Shown: positions 17,048 to 25,464, counted from the stretch's first letter. The stretch is 33,506 bases of DNA from Crocinitomicaceae bacterium (GCA_030833845.1 JAURGK010000025.1:1-33506), one strand, 5' to 3'. The notes: generated by a model not told the origin, from the letters alone. A program made the numbers and translations.

Positions 17048-18085
17048 TTAGTATAAAAATGCATCAAGCGCTGCTGAAGGCTTGCCGTTGTCTTGCCAAC
17101 AATTCAGCTGATAACCGCTCCAGGGTTTGGCGCCTTGCGGCTTCCAATAGAATACACCTTGGCACTGCTCATTTGGCACATCGAGCGCGGCACCAATGGT
17201 AGCTATCAACAATTCTTTGCTGTTTTCAACTTGCCAATAATCTCCCCCAACTTCAACGATCATAGTAGGCTTATGGTAACGCAAGGACATGTCCTTTAGG
17301 TTGGCACCCAAGTCATTTATCGTAACAGTGTAGTCTGATCCAAGCCAATACGGATAATAGGAGGCTCCTATGATGTCAAAATTGGCACCCTGAGCCTGCA
17401 TTAAGTCGTAAAACCACCTGAACCTTGCATTGTCATTACCTTGATCGATATGGACAATGGTTTGAATGGATTGATCTACATCTTTTACAGCTTGATTACC
17501 TGTGTTGATCAATGCGGCAAGTTGAGCTGGATTGTTGATATGGCCCTCAGGCCAAAGCATTCCGCTGGGTATTTCATTTCCAATTTGCACCCATTTAGGA
17601 GTGACACCCATAGCTTTGAGTAGGTTGAGTGTATATTGCGTATGTGCATAGACGGAGTCTTTCAAAGATTCAAAAGGAACCGCTGCCCAAGTAGCTGGTT
17701 TGGCTTGGTGCGCGGGGTCTGCCCAAGTGTCGGAATAATGAAAATCAATCATTACATCCAAACCTTTAGCCTTTGCTCTTGCCGCCATAATTGCCGTTTC
17801 CTCTGGGCTACAATGGCCATTTGTTTTATGCGCACTTGGATGAACAAACACACGCAACCTGACTGCATTGATACCACGTGCCATTAACAAATCTATACAG
17901 TCCGCCACATTTCCATCTTCATCATAGAAAACATATCCTGTGGCTTCCATTTGAGAGAGCCAACTGATATCTGCGCCTCGAAAAAACGTAGTGGGAGTAG
18001 GCGCAACAGGTGGTTTAGGAATTTCTTTTTCCTTACAGGCTGCAAGCGATAAAGAAATGAATACGAATAAAAAAGTGAGCTTCAT
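17048..18085 (-). CDS. GH53 endo-beta-1,4-galactanase lipoprotein
   Basis: A 345-aa GH53 enzyme, which cuts beta-1,4-galactan side chains of pectin (type I arabinogalactan). The signal ends in a lipobox, LSLAAC, so it is lipid-anchored; the residues after Cys (KEKE) are charged, a feature often linked with surface export in this phylum. The TIM-barrel motifs FRGADISWLSQME, NAVRLRVF, MIDFHYSDTWADP, and WVQIGNEIPSG with acid/base E171, and IVEVGG with nucleophile E278, are all present. The start at 18085 is preferred over an ATG six bases upstream because it gives an ATGA overlap with galM, matching the other junctions in this operon. Confidence 0.93.
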   Translation of the reverse strand: MKLTFLFVFISLSLAACKEKEIPKPPVAPTPTTFFRGADISWLSQMEATGYVFYDEDGNVADCIDLLMARGINAVRLRVFVHPSAHKTNGHCSPEETAIMAARAKAKGLDVMIDFHYSDTWADPAHQAKPATWAAVPFESLKDSVYAHTQYTLNLLKAMGVTPKWVQIGNEIPSGMLWPEGHINNPAQLAALINTGNQAVKDVDQSIQTIVHIDQGNDNARFRWFYDLMQAQGANFDIIGASYYPYWLGSDYTVTINDLGANLKDMSLRYHKPTMIVEVGGDYWQVENSKELLIATIGAALDVPNEQCQGVFYWKPQGAKPWSGYQLNCWQDNGKPSAALDAFLY

Positions 18086-19086
18086 TGGCATTGTTTAAAT
18101 TCAACGATTAGGGTGTTGGTTCTAGATTGCCCTTTAGGAATATAAATATCGCAAAAATTTATATGATTAGGGGCGTCTGGAGCGGCTTGTTGCTCCAAAC
18201 ATATGCCTGAATAAGCACCATAGTGCATGTTATTCTTGCCTTTTAAAGGACTTTCTCCACCAACGTATATCTGAAGGAATGGCTGATTGGTTGAGAAATT
18301 TAGCTCAAATCCATCATTGGCTCTTAATGATGCCTGATTTTTTAATTTGGCCGCGCGATAGGCATTGTCCAAGCCTTTGAATTTTAAGTGGAGTGCTAGA
18401 GGAGAGTTTTGAGTTTTAAGAATTTCACCTGTTGGTGTTTTGTCTGGATTTAAAGCCAATTCTCCAGATGCATCAATGAGCGCAGTGCAATCAAGTATAC
18501 TTGTTGGATGCCCTCCTGGATTGAAATAGGAATGTTGTGTAGGGTTACTGAGCGTATCCTCAATGGCGAAACTTTCAATTTTGATCTCAAGTTGTGCTTC
18601 TTTTAAGGTATACGTAACCTCACAATAAAGCTCTCCGGGTAATTCGATCTGTTCATGCTTTGTATTGATTCCAAAGCAAACACTCGGGAAGGGTACATCA
18701 GTAGAGGAAACCAGCTCCCAATTTACATTGGAGAAATTTCGTTTACCTCCATGAAGTAAATTAGGCCCTTCATTGGCTTCGAACTTAAAAAAATCATTTT
18801 TCCAAGGAATACTTGCTTTGGAAATTCTTCCTGCAATAGGCCCAACTATCGCACCAAAAAAGGCACTTTTCCCATCATCAAACAACTTTTTATAATCTTC
18901 CCAATTATCATAGCCCAATACGATATCACGTTTTGGAAAGCCCGGATGGTTGATGATAAATTCTTGAAGTGTACACCCAAAAGAAGAGATTTTAATCTTA
19001 GCTATAGCGTTCGACAAAAGGCATTCATGTACAGGCTTTGAATCCACTTGTCGATTCAAATCTAGAATCTTAGTTTGTGCAATCAT
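18082..19086 (-). CDS. galM: Aldose 1-epimerase (galactose mutarotase)
   Basis: A 334-aa mutarotase that interconverts beta- and alpha-galactose so that galactokinase receives the alpha form. Key residues lie in EGPNLLHGGKRNF (substrate-binding His), TQHSYFNPGG (catalytic His) and GICLEQQAAPDAPN (catalytic Glu). No signal peptide is seen, so it is probably cytoplasmic. The ATG at 19086 overlaps the upstream gene's stop as ATGA and is preferred to a GTG four codons earlier. The downstream GH53 gene is also joined by an ATGA overlap. Confidence 0.95.
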   Translation of the reverse strand: MIAQTKILDLNRQVDSKPVHECLLSNAIAKIKISSFGCTLQEFIINHPGFPKRDIVLGYDNWEDYKKLFDDGKSAFFGAIVGPIAGRISKASIPWKNDFFKFEANEGPNLLHGGKRNFSNVNWELVSSTDVPFPSVCFGINTKHEQIELPGELYCEVTYTLKEAQLEIKIESFAIEDTLSNPTQHSYFNPGGHPTSILDCTALIDASGELALNPDKTPTGEILKTQNSPLALHLKFKGLDNAYRAAKLKNQASLRANDGFELNFSTNQPFLQIYVGGESPLKGKNNMHYGAYSGICLEQQAAPDAPNHINFCDIYIPKGQSRTNTLIVEFKQCQ

Positions 19087-19298
19087 TTTGATAACCACTT
19101 GCTAAACATTTTTTGCCATTTGGGTAAAAATAGCCCCATAAGTGGCACTAAGATTACAGTTAGTGTGAGTGTCTTCAATAGCTGATGCCAATCCTTCATG
19201 AGTGGGAATAACAAAAAGAATAGGATATTGATAAGTGGGTAAATAAAAAGCCATGTCAATAACATGAGCTTCCATTTGGGAGCTTGCTTAGAGTTCAT
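19083..19298 (-). CDS. Small two-helix membrane protein resembling the tail of membrane-bound ABM proteins
   Basis: A 71-aa protein with two hydrophobic helices and basic flanks (start MNSKQAPKWKLMLLTW, end KMFSKWLSK). The spacing of KW, LLTWL, IYP, a second helix with LT.ILVPLM and a terminal WL strongly recalls the C-terminal membrane module found fused to antibiotic-biosynthesis monooxygenase (ABM) domains. Here the catalytic domain is missing and the module stands alone. Its stop overlaps the galM start as ATGA, so it is a real, translated gene and the first member of the galactan operon. ATG 19298 is preferred over a TTG at 19313. A TAAATTTG at 19309-19302 ends three bases before the ATG, but no TTG lies at normal spacing. 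Function unknown. Confidence 0.7.
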   Translation of the reverse strand: MNSKQAPKWKLMLLTWLFIYPLINILFFLLFPLMKDWHQLLKTLTLTVILVPLMGLFLPKWQKMFSKWLSK

Positions 19299-19350
19299 GA
19301 ACAAATTTATCAAAATCTATCATTCAATTTCATTAGGATACTTTCTCGTA

Positions 19351-19366
19351 TGTAACATAAGTTACA
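19351..19366. promoter_or_regulatory. Perfect TGTAAC-N4-GTTACA palindrome, probable operator
   Basis: A 16-base dyad with perfect 6-base arms lies in the 133-base divergent gap between the galactan operon and sqr. Its centre is 73 bases before the sqr ATG and 60 before the start of the small membrane gene. Size and spacing are like sites of Crp/Fnr-type dimers. Which regulator binds, and which gene it controls, is unknown. No clear TAnnTTTG box is visible ahead of sqr, which would suit an activator-dependent promoter. Confidence 0.5.
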
Positions 19367-19431
19367 ATCTGTTTACATTATTAACTTTTATTTTATATTC
19401 ATCATAAATTAAATTTATTAACCGACTATTT

Positions 19432-20628
19432 ATGAAAGAAAAACACCAAATTGTCATTATAGGAGGGGGGAATGCAGGGCTCTCTGTTGCCTCACAATTG
19501 TTAAGAAAGGATAAGTCCTTAGATATAGCAATCGTTGATCCTGCAAAGAAACACTATTATCAACCGGCTTGGACGCTTGTTGGAGGCGGTACATTTGATA
19601 TCAGCACTACCGAAAGAAATGAGAAAGACGTCATTCCTAAAGGCACAACGTGGATACAAAAGGGCGTGGTGAGTTTTCAGCCTGAAGCGAACAAAATTAC
19701 CTTGACGGATGGTGCCCAATTGGCTTATGACGCACTAATTGTAGCCCCAGGAATTCAACTCAACTGGGATGAAGTCAAAGGCTTGAAAGAAAATCTAGGT
19801 AAAAATGGCGTATGTTCAAACTATAGCTTTGAAACTGCACCTTACACCTTTGAGTCTATAAAAAACCTAAAGGGTGGTAAAGCTATTTTTCATAACCCTC
19901 ATACGCCAGTTAAATGCGGCGGCGCACCACACAAAATTATGTATTTGGCTGCTGATTATTTTCGCAAGCACGGTGTATTGAACAACATCCAAATAGAATA
20001 TTGGAGTGGTGCTGGCAGATTATTTGCTGTCGAAAAATATGAAAAAACCTTGCTTAAAGTATGTGAGCGAGCAAGTATTGGCTTGAATTTTATGCAGAAA
20101 TTAGTTGAAATAGACGGAGAAAACAAAAGAGCGAAATTCGTTGGCTTTGGAGAAAATAACAAGGATGTTGAAACTTGGGTTGAATTTGATATGATCCATG
20201 TCACGCCTCCACAATCAGCGCCAAATTTTATCAAAGAAAGCCCACTGGCAAATGCTGCCGGATGGGTTGATGTGGACAAACACACCCTGCAGCATGTGAA
20301 GTTCGCTAATGTATTCTCTTTGGGAGATGCTTCTGGCTTACCTACTAGTAAGACCGGGGCAGCTATTAGAAAACAAGCCCCCGTATGTGTTGCCAATGTC
20401 ATTAGCTTCTTGGGTGGTGTGGATATGGCCGGCAACTACAATGGGTACACAAGTTGCCCGCTTGTTACTGGTTATGGAAAATTAGTGTTGGCTGAATTTG
20501 ATTACAACAATAAGCCGCAAGAAACCTTCCCATTTGATCAAAGCAAGGAACGTTGGAGCATGTTCGTACTTAAAAAATATATCTTACCTTGGATGTACTG
20601 GGCGAAAATTCTTCCCGGAAAAGCATAA
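19432..20628 (+). CDS. sqr: Type II sulfide:quinone oxidoreductase
   Basis: A 398-aa FAD enzyme that oxidises sulfide and passes electrons to quinone, leaving sulfane sulfur. The FAD-binding GGGNAGLS is at 11-18, and a second dinucleotide region centres on GDASGLPTSKTG (298-309). The two redox cysteines of the mitochondrial-type (SQOR) group are present: C162 in TPVKCGGAPHKIMY and C342 in YTSCPLVTGYGK. The C-terminus ETFPFDQSKERWSMF closely follows the animal enzyme, including the membrane-binding amphipathic end. It is peripheral to the inner membrane. It stands alone with its own terminator at 20653-20678; a Crp/Fnr-like palindrome lies upstream. Sulfide detoxification is the likely role. 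Confidence 0.95.
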   Translation: MKEKHQIVIIGGGNAGLSVASQLLRKDKSLDIAIVDPAKKHYYQPAWTLVGGGTFDISTTERNEKDVIPKGTTWIQKGVVSFQPEANKITLTDGAQLAYDALIVAPGIQLNWDEVKGLKENLGKNGVCSNYSFETAPYTFESIKNLKGGKAIFHNPHTPVKCGGAPHKIMYLAADYFRKHGVLNNIQIEYWSGAGRLFAVEKYEKTLLKVCERASIGLNFMQKLVEIDGENKRAKFVGFGENNKDVETWVEFDMIHVTPPQSAPNFIKESPLANAAGWVDVDKHTLQHVKFANVFSLGDASGLPTSKTGAAIRKQAPVCVANVISFLGGVDMAGNYNGYTSCPLVTGYGKLVLAEFDYNNKPQETFPFDQSKERWSMFVLKKYILPWMYWAKILPGKA

Positions 20629-20652
20629 GTTTTCTCAGTTAAGAATAATATT

Positions 20653-20678
20653 AAAAAAGGAGCCCCGGCTCTTTTTTT
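20653..20678 (+). terminator. Rho-independent terminator after sqr
   Basis: A GC-rich core hairpin (GAGCC/GGCTC, 20660-20671) is extended by A-tract/T-tract pairing and ends in seven Ts (20672-20678). One stem pair is G-T in the plus transcript and would be a mismatch in the minus transcript. The hairpin therefore suits sqr best, but it may also serve the convergent gene ending at 20688. Confidence 0.85.
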
Positions 20679-20687
20679 AATGCATTC

Positions 20688-21923
20688 TTATTGAAGTGCC
20701 TGACTAATATCTGATATCAAATCTTTTGGGTCTTCCACGCCAATGCTCAAACGAATTAATTTTTCAGTGATATTCATCTTTATTTTATCCGCTGGCGGAA
20801 TGTCAACGTGAGTCATGGTAGCGGGGTGTTCAGCAAGGCTTTCTGTCGAACCCAAGCTCACAGCTAATTTGAAAAGTTTTAAATTATTTAGAAACTTAAA
20901 AGCAGTTTGCTCATTGCCTTGTATATCAAAACTGATCATGGCACCTGGACCCAAGCATTGAGCTTTAAAAATCTCCTGAGACTGCTGTGAGGATGAGCCT
21001 CCCTCGCCTAAAAAATAAACCTTTTCAACCTTTGGATGACTACTCAAGAATTTGGCCACTTCAATGGCATTGGCTTGTTGACGTTCCATGCGAATTTGTA
21101 ACGTTTCCAATGAGCGCAGAAGCATCCATGCCGTATGGGGTGAAATCATATTGCCTAAAAAAGTACGCAAGGTTTTTACACGTCCGATCACTTCACTAGT
21201 GCCCATTACTGCACCTGCTATCAAATCAGAATGCCCACCTAGGTATTTGGTAGCAGAATAGACTGCAATATCAGCACCTAAAGAAAGTGGTTTTTGCCAC
21301 AAGGGGCCAAGGTAGGTATTGTCTACAGCCACGTAAACTTTTTGCTTATTTTTTTCGGAATATTCATTGCCCAAGCAGACCATATCAAGAATCGAAAATA
21401 AATCATTGGTAGGGTTCGCAGGAGTTTCTATATAAATAAGCGCTAAATCCTTGGATTTGCCACTCGCTTCTATTTTGTCAATGATGTTTTGCTTCGTTTC
21501 ATTGACTCCAAATTCAATAAAATCAATCCCAAATTTTGTAAGTACATGATGAATGAAATGATGCGTACCACCGTAAACTGGTGCCGAATAGAGTAACAGT
21601 GCACCTGGCTTAAGAAATTCAAGCAGCACCGTAGAAATGGCACTCATTCCTGATTCAAAAACCGCCGAACCTGCCGCTGCATCCCACAAAGAGAGTCGGT
21701 CTTCTAATATTTCAAGGTTTGGATTGTTAATGCGACTGTAAATAAGGCCCAATTCTTCATTGGGTTTGCTTTGTCGATGCCCGTAGGCCAATTCGAAAAA
21801 ATCTTTACCTTCTTCGGCAGATTCAAAAACAAAAGTGGAGGTTAGAAAAATGGGGCACTTAACAGCACCTTGACTGAGCTCAGGTTTGTATCCATGGCTC
21901 ATCATTAGACTTTCTGGTTTCAT
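20688..21923 (-). CDS. Cystathionine gamma-synthase/lyase-family PLP enzyme
   Basis: A 411-aa transsulfuration enzyme (Cys/Met metabolism PLP family). It shows YSRINNPN (62-69) with the phosphate-binding Tyr-Arg pair, D201 in VAVDNTYLGPL, the PLP lysine K226 in SATKYLGGHSD, and the C-terminal SLGSTESLAEHPATMTH signature. The family includes cystathionine gamma-synthase, cystathionine gamma-lyase and methionine gamma-lyase; the sequence does not separate these for me, though the insertion around 183-195 resembles the Bacteroidota cystathionine gamma-synthase-family group. Cytoplasmic, single gene, convergent with sqr. The nearness of two sulfur enzymes is suggestive but not proof of a shared role. 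Confidence 0.9.
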   Translation of the reverse strand: MKPESLMMSHGYKPELSQGAVKCPIFLTSTFVFESAEEGKDFFELAYGHRQSKPNEELGLIYSRINNPNLEILEDRLSLWDAAAGSAVFESGMSAISTVLLEFLKPGALLLYSAPVYGGTHHFIHHVLTKFGIDFIEFGVNETKQNIIDKIEASGKSKDLALIYIETPANPTNDLFSILDMVCLGNEYSEKNKQKVYVAVDNTYLGPLWQKPLSLGADIAVYSATKYLGGHSDLIAGAVMGTSEVIGRVKTLRTFLGNMISPHTAWMLLRSLETLQIRMERQQANAIEVAKFLSSHPKVEKVYFLGEGGSSSQQSQEIFKAQCLGPGAMISFDIQGNEQTAFKFLNNLKLFKLAVSLGSTESLAEHPATMTHVDIPPADKIKMNITEKLIRLSIGVEDPKDLISDISQALQ

Positions 21924-22016
21924 TGTAGCGTTGTTGATGAGCCGTAAATTTAGTGCTTCTTTTTTTAATAGTTTTGAGTTTAACTTTTATTCACACATGA
22001 TACCGACATTTGCATC

Positions 22017-23330
22017 ATGAAATTTTCGATACTATTTTTTATCTGCCTTATTGTAAATCCGTCTAGCCATTCACAAGTTTTGAACGGCCCTATGATAGGT
22101 CATGTCACCTTTAATGAAGTGAATTTATGGGTGCAAACTGCTAAAAGTCAGAAAGTTGGATTTGCTTACAAAATTGCAAGCCCTAGTGTAAAGCAGTGGA
22201 ATTTTACAGCAACAGAAATAACAAACTCAGCCAATGCCTTTGTTTATAAAACAACCCTTGCCAATCTTGTTCAAGGCGCTACTTACACGTACCGCGTGGT
22301 GATTGATGGTAAAATACAAGAATCCAGGGGCGTCCAACAATTCACTACCCAACAGCAATGGGCCTACCGTACCAATCCGAAAGATTTCTCATTTGCTTTG
22401 GGGTCTTGCACCTATGTCAATGAAGAGCAAACCGATAGACTCAATCAAGTCTACGGTGGCGATTATCAAATTTTTAATCAAATCGCCCCTCACACCCCAT
22501 CCTTTATGCTTTGGTTAGGCGACAATATTTACCTGAGAGAATCTGATTGGTCCTCCAAAAGCGGGCTCCAATATCGATACACCCACACCAGAAACATCGC
22601 AGAAATGCAAACACTTTTAGCCAATGTGCCGCAATATGCCATCTGGGATGACCACGACTTTGGGCCCAATAATTCAGATGGAAGTTTTATCAATAAAAAA
22701 CTCAGCAAGGAAGCCTTTGATTTGTTCTGGGCCAATCCTACAACTCAACCAGAGGGTGTTTCTGGAATCACCAATCTTTTTGATTGGGAAGATTGTCAGT
22801 TTTTTCTCCTAGATAATCGTTATAACAGAACGCCCAATGAACGAAAAGATGGACAACGCACTATTTTGGGCCGAGAACAATTAGATTGGTTCAAAAATGC
22901 TTTACTCAATAGTTCGGCAAGCTTCAAGTTTGTGGCATTGGGTGGTCAATTCCTAAATACTGCTCCTGTATTTGAAAATTACAGCGCCAATGGATTTGCC
23001 CAAGAACGGCAAGAAATCATAGATTTTATATACTTACATCAAATTAAAAATGTAGTCTTTCTTACCGGTGATAGGCACCACAGTGAATTGAGTGTATTAC
23101 AACAAGAAGGCCAACCTACTATTTATGATCTCACTGTATCACCCCTCACTTCTGGAGTACATGACGCAAGCATAGAGGCAAACACCTTGCGCGTGAAAGG
23201 TAGTCATATTGCCAAACGAAATTACGGCGTAATTCATATCAAAGGAATGCATAAAAGTAGAGAACTTCAAATCAATCTCCATGATTCTAATGGTGAACTA
23301 CTTTGGAGTCAGTCTGTTTTTGAAGAATAA
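22017..23330 (+). CDS. Secreted PhoD-like phosphatase/phosphodiesterase
   Basis: A 437-aa exported metallophosphoesterase of the PhoD family. A signal peptide ends at SHS before Gln 20. An N-terminal fibronectin-like domain (GPMIGHVTFNEVNLWVQT to about 115) precedes the catalytic part, with FALGSCTYVNEE, MLWLGDNIYLRESDW, AIWDDHDFGPNNSDGSF and FLTGDRHHSE supplying the metal ligands. Such enzymes release phosphate from phosphodiesters and monoesters outside the cytoplasm. A TAGTTTTG box at 21969-21976 could be its -7 element, but there is no TTG at good spacing. It is the first gene of a plus-strand run with the LOG, ACR3 and ArsC genes (gaps 20, 10 and overlap 4). Why a phosphatase leads arsenic genes is unclear; arsenate mimics phosphate. 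Confidence 0.9.
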   Translation: MKFSILFFICLIVNPSSHSQVLNGPMIGHVTFNEVNLWVQTAKSQKVGFAYKIASPSVKQWNFTATEITNSANAFVYKTTLANLVQGATYTYRVVIDGKIQESRGVQQFTTQQQWAYRTNPKDFSFALGSCTYVNEEQTDRLNQVYGGDYQIFNQIAPHTPSFMLWLGDNIYLRESDWSSKSGLQYRYTHTRNIAEMQTLLANVPQYAIWDDHDFGPNNSDGSFINKKLSKEAFDLFWANPTTQPEGVSGITNLFDWEDCQFFLLDNRYNRTPNERKDGQRTILGREQLDWFKNALLNSSASFKFVALGGQFLNTAPVFENYSANGFAQERQEIIDFIYLHQIKNVVFLTGDRHHSELSVLQQEGQPTIYDLTVSPLTSGVHDASIEANTLRVKGSHIAKRNYGVIHIKGMHKSRELQINLHDSNGELLWSQSVFEE

Positions 23331-23350
23331 AATATTAAAAAAATAAAAAA

Positions 23351-23929
23351 ATGCAAGTTTGTGTTTATTGCGCTTCAAGTGGGCGCATTCATTCGGATTA
23401 TTTTGAGGCGACTTCGAAGCTTGCTCATTTATTAGTGGAGAAAAATATAAAGGTAGTATTTGGCGGAGGTTCTTCTGGTTTAATGGGTCAACTTGCCGAT
23501 AGCGTATTGGCTGCCGGGGGGCAAATAAAAGGCATCATGCCTCAATTTATGAATGAAGTAGAGTGGGGGCACCGCGGGGTTTCGGATTTTGTATACACTG
23601 AAAGTATGCATGAGCGAAAAGCAAAATTTTTAGAAGGAACTGATGCGCTGATCACCCTACCAGGAGGCCCGGGTACCTTTGAAGAATTGCTAGAATCTAT
23701 TACACTCAAGAAATTGGCGCAGTTCACTAAACCAATCGTAATTTTAAACACCCGCGGCTATTTTGATGCGTTTCACAACATGATGCAACAGGCTGTTAAA
23801 GAAAATTTTATGATTGATGATTTAAAGTATTTATATACAATTGTTAATACTCCTGAAGAAGTAATTCCTGCTATTGAAAATGCACATCTTTGGCATAAAG
23901 GATTGCGAGATGCAGGCAGTTTGAGATAA
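23351..23929 (+). CDS. LOG-family (TIGR00730) Rossmann-fold protein
   Basis: A 192-aa protein of the lysine-decarboxylase-like/LOG group, now mostly known as nucleoside-5'-monophosphate phosphoribohydrolases (cytokinin-activating LOG enzymes). VFGGGSSGLMG (37-47) binds phosphate, MHERK (88-92) carries the conserved Arg, and PGGPGTFEEL (106-115) contains the catalytic Glu. It is cytoplasmic and normal in length. It lies 10 bases before the ACR3 gene and is therefore probably co-transcribed with it. In bacteria the usual role is nucleotide salvage or purine-riboside phosphate cleavage; a role in arsenic resistance is not established. Confidence 0.92.
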   Translation: MQVCVYCASSGRIHSDYFEATSKLAHLLVEKNIKVVFGGGSSGLMGQLADSVLAAGGQIKGIMPQFMNEVEWGHRGVSDFVYTESMHERKAKFLEGTDALITLPGGPGTFEELLESITLKKLAQFTKPIVILNTRGYFDAFHNMMQQAVKENFMIDDLKYLYTIVNTPEEVIPAIENAHLWHKGLRDAGSLR

Positions 23930-23939
23930 AAAATAACAA

Positions 23940-24971
23940 ATGAAAAATAAACGCCTCAATTTCGTTGACCGCTACCTAACGCTATGGATCTTTTTGGCCA
24001 TGGGCATAGGAATTACGCTTGGTAATGCATACCCGTCGATAAATCTATTAATTGATCAATATTCCCTTGGCACCACCAATATTCCATTGGCTCTTGGTCT
24101 GATCATTATGATGATTCCGCCCTTGGTCAAAGTAGATTTTAAAAACATCCCCGTTGTATTTAAAAACAGAAAACTACTTTTCATTTCTCTTTTCATCACC
24201 TGGATTGTTGGTCCGTTTTTAATGTTTCTCTTAGCTACCACGATGCTCAAAGACCAACCCGAATACCTCACGGGCTTAATTATCATTGGGCTTGCTCCTT
24301 GTATAGCGATGGTTATTGTATGGAATGAACTAGCGGGTGGCCATAGAGAATTTGCCGCTGGTTTGGTAGGCATCAATAGCTTATTACAGGTCTTTTTCTT
24401 TTCGGCCTATGCATACTTTTATCTTGAAATCATGCTGCCGCTATTTGGATTGGATTCCATTGAAATTAATTTAAGCTTTTTGGAAGTAGCCAAAACAGTG
24501 GGCATCTATTTAGGTCTTCCCTTTGGTATTGCTGTCTGCTTAAGATTCTGGATATTAAAGAAAAAGGGCGAGACTTACTTGAACACCAAATTCATTCCGA
24601 GAATTTCCCCCTTTACTCTTTATGCTTTACTTTTCACGATCATTATCATGTTTAGCCTCAAAGGACAGCTCATTACAGAATTGCCCATGGACGTAATAAA
24701 GGTGGCACTTCCCTTAGTGATCTTCTTTTTGGTCATGTTCTTTTTAATGTTTTTTGTTGCTAAATGGTCGAAGGCAAATTATGCAGAAACGGCAACAGTT
24801 GCTTTTACGGCCTCTGGCAACAACTTTGAACTGGCTATTGCTGTGGCTATCGGTGTTTTTGGTTTGAATTCAGGGCAAGCATTCGCGGGTGTAATTGGCC
24901 CATTAGTAGAGGTACCAGCGCTTATTCTTTTGGTAAAAGCAAGTTTGTATTTGAAAAAGTATTTTTTATGA
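23940..24971 (+). CDS. acr3: ACR3-family arsenite efflux permease
   Basis: A 343-aa membrane protein with about ten hydrophobic segments. It begins with the RYLTLWIFLAMGIGITLG stretch typical of ACR3. The arsenite-site cysteine is C121 in LAPCIAMVIVWNE, and the conserved NNFELAIAVAIGVFG lies near 294-308. ACR3 pumps arsenite (sometimes antimonite) out using the proton gradient. The arsenate reductase gene follows with an ATGA overlap, so the two products are made together: arsenate is reduced, then exported. No ArsR repressor gene is in the window. Confidence 0.95.
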   Translation: MKNKRLNFVDRYLTLWIFLAMGIGITLGNAYPSINLLIDQYSLGTTNIPLALGLIIMMIPPLVKVDFKNIPVVFKNRKLLFISLFITWIVGPFLMFLLATTMLKDQPEYLTGLIIIGLAPCIAMVIVWNELAGGHREFAAGLVGINSLLQVFFFSAYAYFYLEIMLPLFGLDSIEINLSFLEVAKTVGIYLGLPFGIAVCLRFWILKKKGETYLNTKFIPRISPFTLYALLFTIIIMFSLKGQLITELPMDVIKVALPLVIFFLVMFFLMFFVAKWSKANYAETATVAFTASGNNFELAIAVAIGVFGLNSGQAFAGVIGPLVEVPALILLVKASLYLKKYFL

Positions 24972-25375
24972 AGAAAAACATTTTGGTGCTTTGTACAGGC
25001 AATAGTTGCAGAAGTCAAATCGCAGAGGGGTACCTCCGTTATTTCCATGGTGATTCAGCTCATGTATATAGCGCAGGCATAGAAACTCACGGCCTCAATC
25101 CAATAGCCATTTCCACTATGAAAGAAGATGGCATTGATATAAGCACCCACACCTCAAATCATATTGACGAATACCTTCATATTCCTTTTGATTTGATATT
25201 GACCGTTTGCGACCACGCGAGCGAAGGCTGCCCAATTTTTCCGGGAAATGCACGACGCGTTCATCATAATTTTAATGACCCAGCAAAAGCCATTGGAACT
25301 CAAGAAGAGATAATGGCTGAATTTAAGAGGGTGAGAGAGGAAATCAAGGAATTTTGCCGCTTGCTTGAAATTTAA
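24968..25375 (+). CDS. arsC: Thioredoxin-coupled arsenate reductase (LMW phosphatase fold)
   Basis: A 135-aa ArsC of the low-molecular-weight tyrosine phosphatase fold. The P-loop CTGNSCRSQ has nucleophile C9, plus C14 and R15. The redox pair C81 and C88 is in TVCDHASEGCP, equivalent to Cys82/Cys89 of Staphylococcus ArsC. These define the thioredoxin-dependent type, distinct from glutaredoxin-coupled ArsC. It reduces arsenate to arsenite in the cytoplasm for export by ACR3. A thioredoxin gene lies at 30786-31148. A plain tyrosine phosphatase is less likely because C81 and C88 are both kept. Confidence 0.94.
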   Translation: MKKNILVLCTGNSCRSQIAEGYLRYFHGDSAHVYSAGIETHGLNPIAISTMKEDGIDISTHTSNHIDEYLHIPFDLILTVCDHASEGCPIFPGNARRVHHNFNDPAKAIGTQEEIMAEFKRVREEIKEFCRLLEI

Positions 25376-25411
25376 CTCCCCATTCTAAAAGCACCTATTT
25401 TAATTCAAAAG

Positions 25412-25436
25412 AAAACCCCGCAATAGCGGGGTTTTT
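25412..25436. terminator. Bidirectional terminator between arsC and katG
   Basis: A perfect 10-base stem AAAACCCCGC / GCGGGGTTTT with a four-base AATA loop is flanked by A and T tracts, so it works in both directions. It separates arsC (stop 25375) from the convergent katG gene (stop 25465). Confidence 0.92.
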
Positions 25437-25464
25437 AGTTGTAAAAATAAATAATGAGAAAACG

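Noticed and set aside
19956-20435. A 159-codon open frame on the minus strand
   Set aside because: It lies wholly antisense to sqr, whose conserved residues are all intact; it has no family features and reflects base composition.
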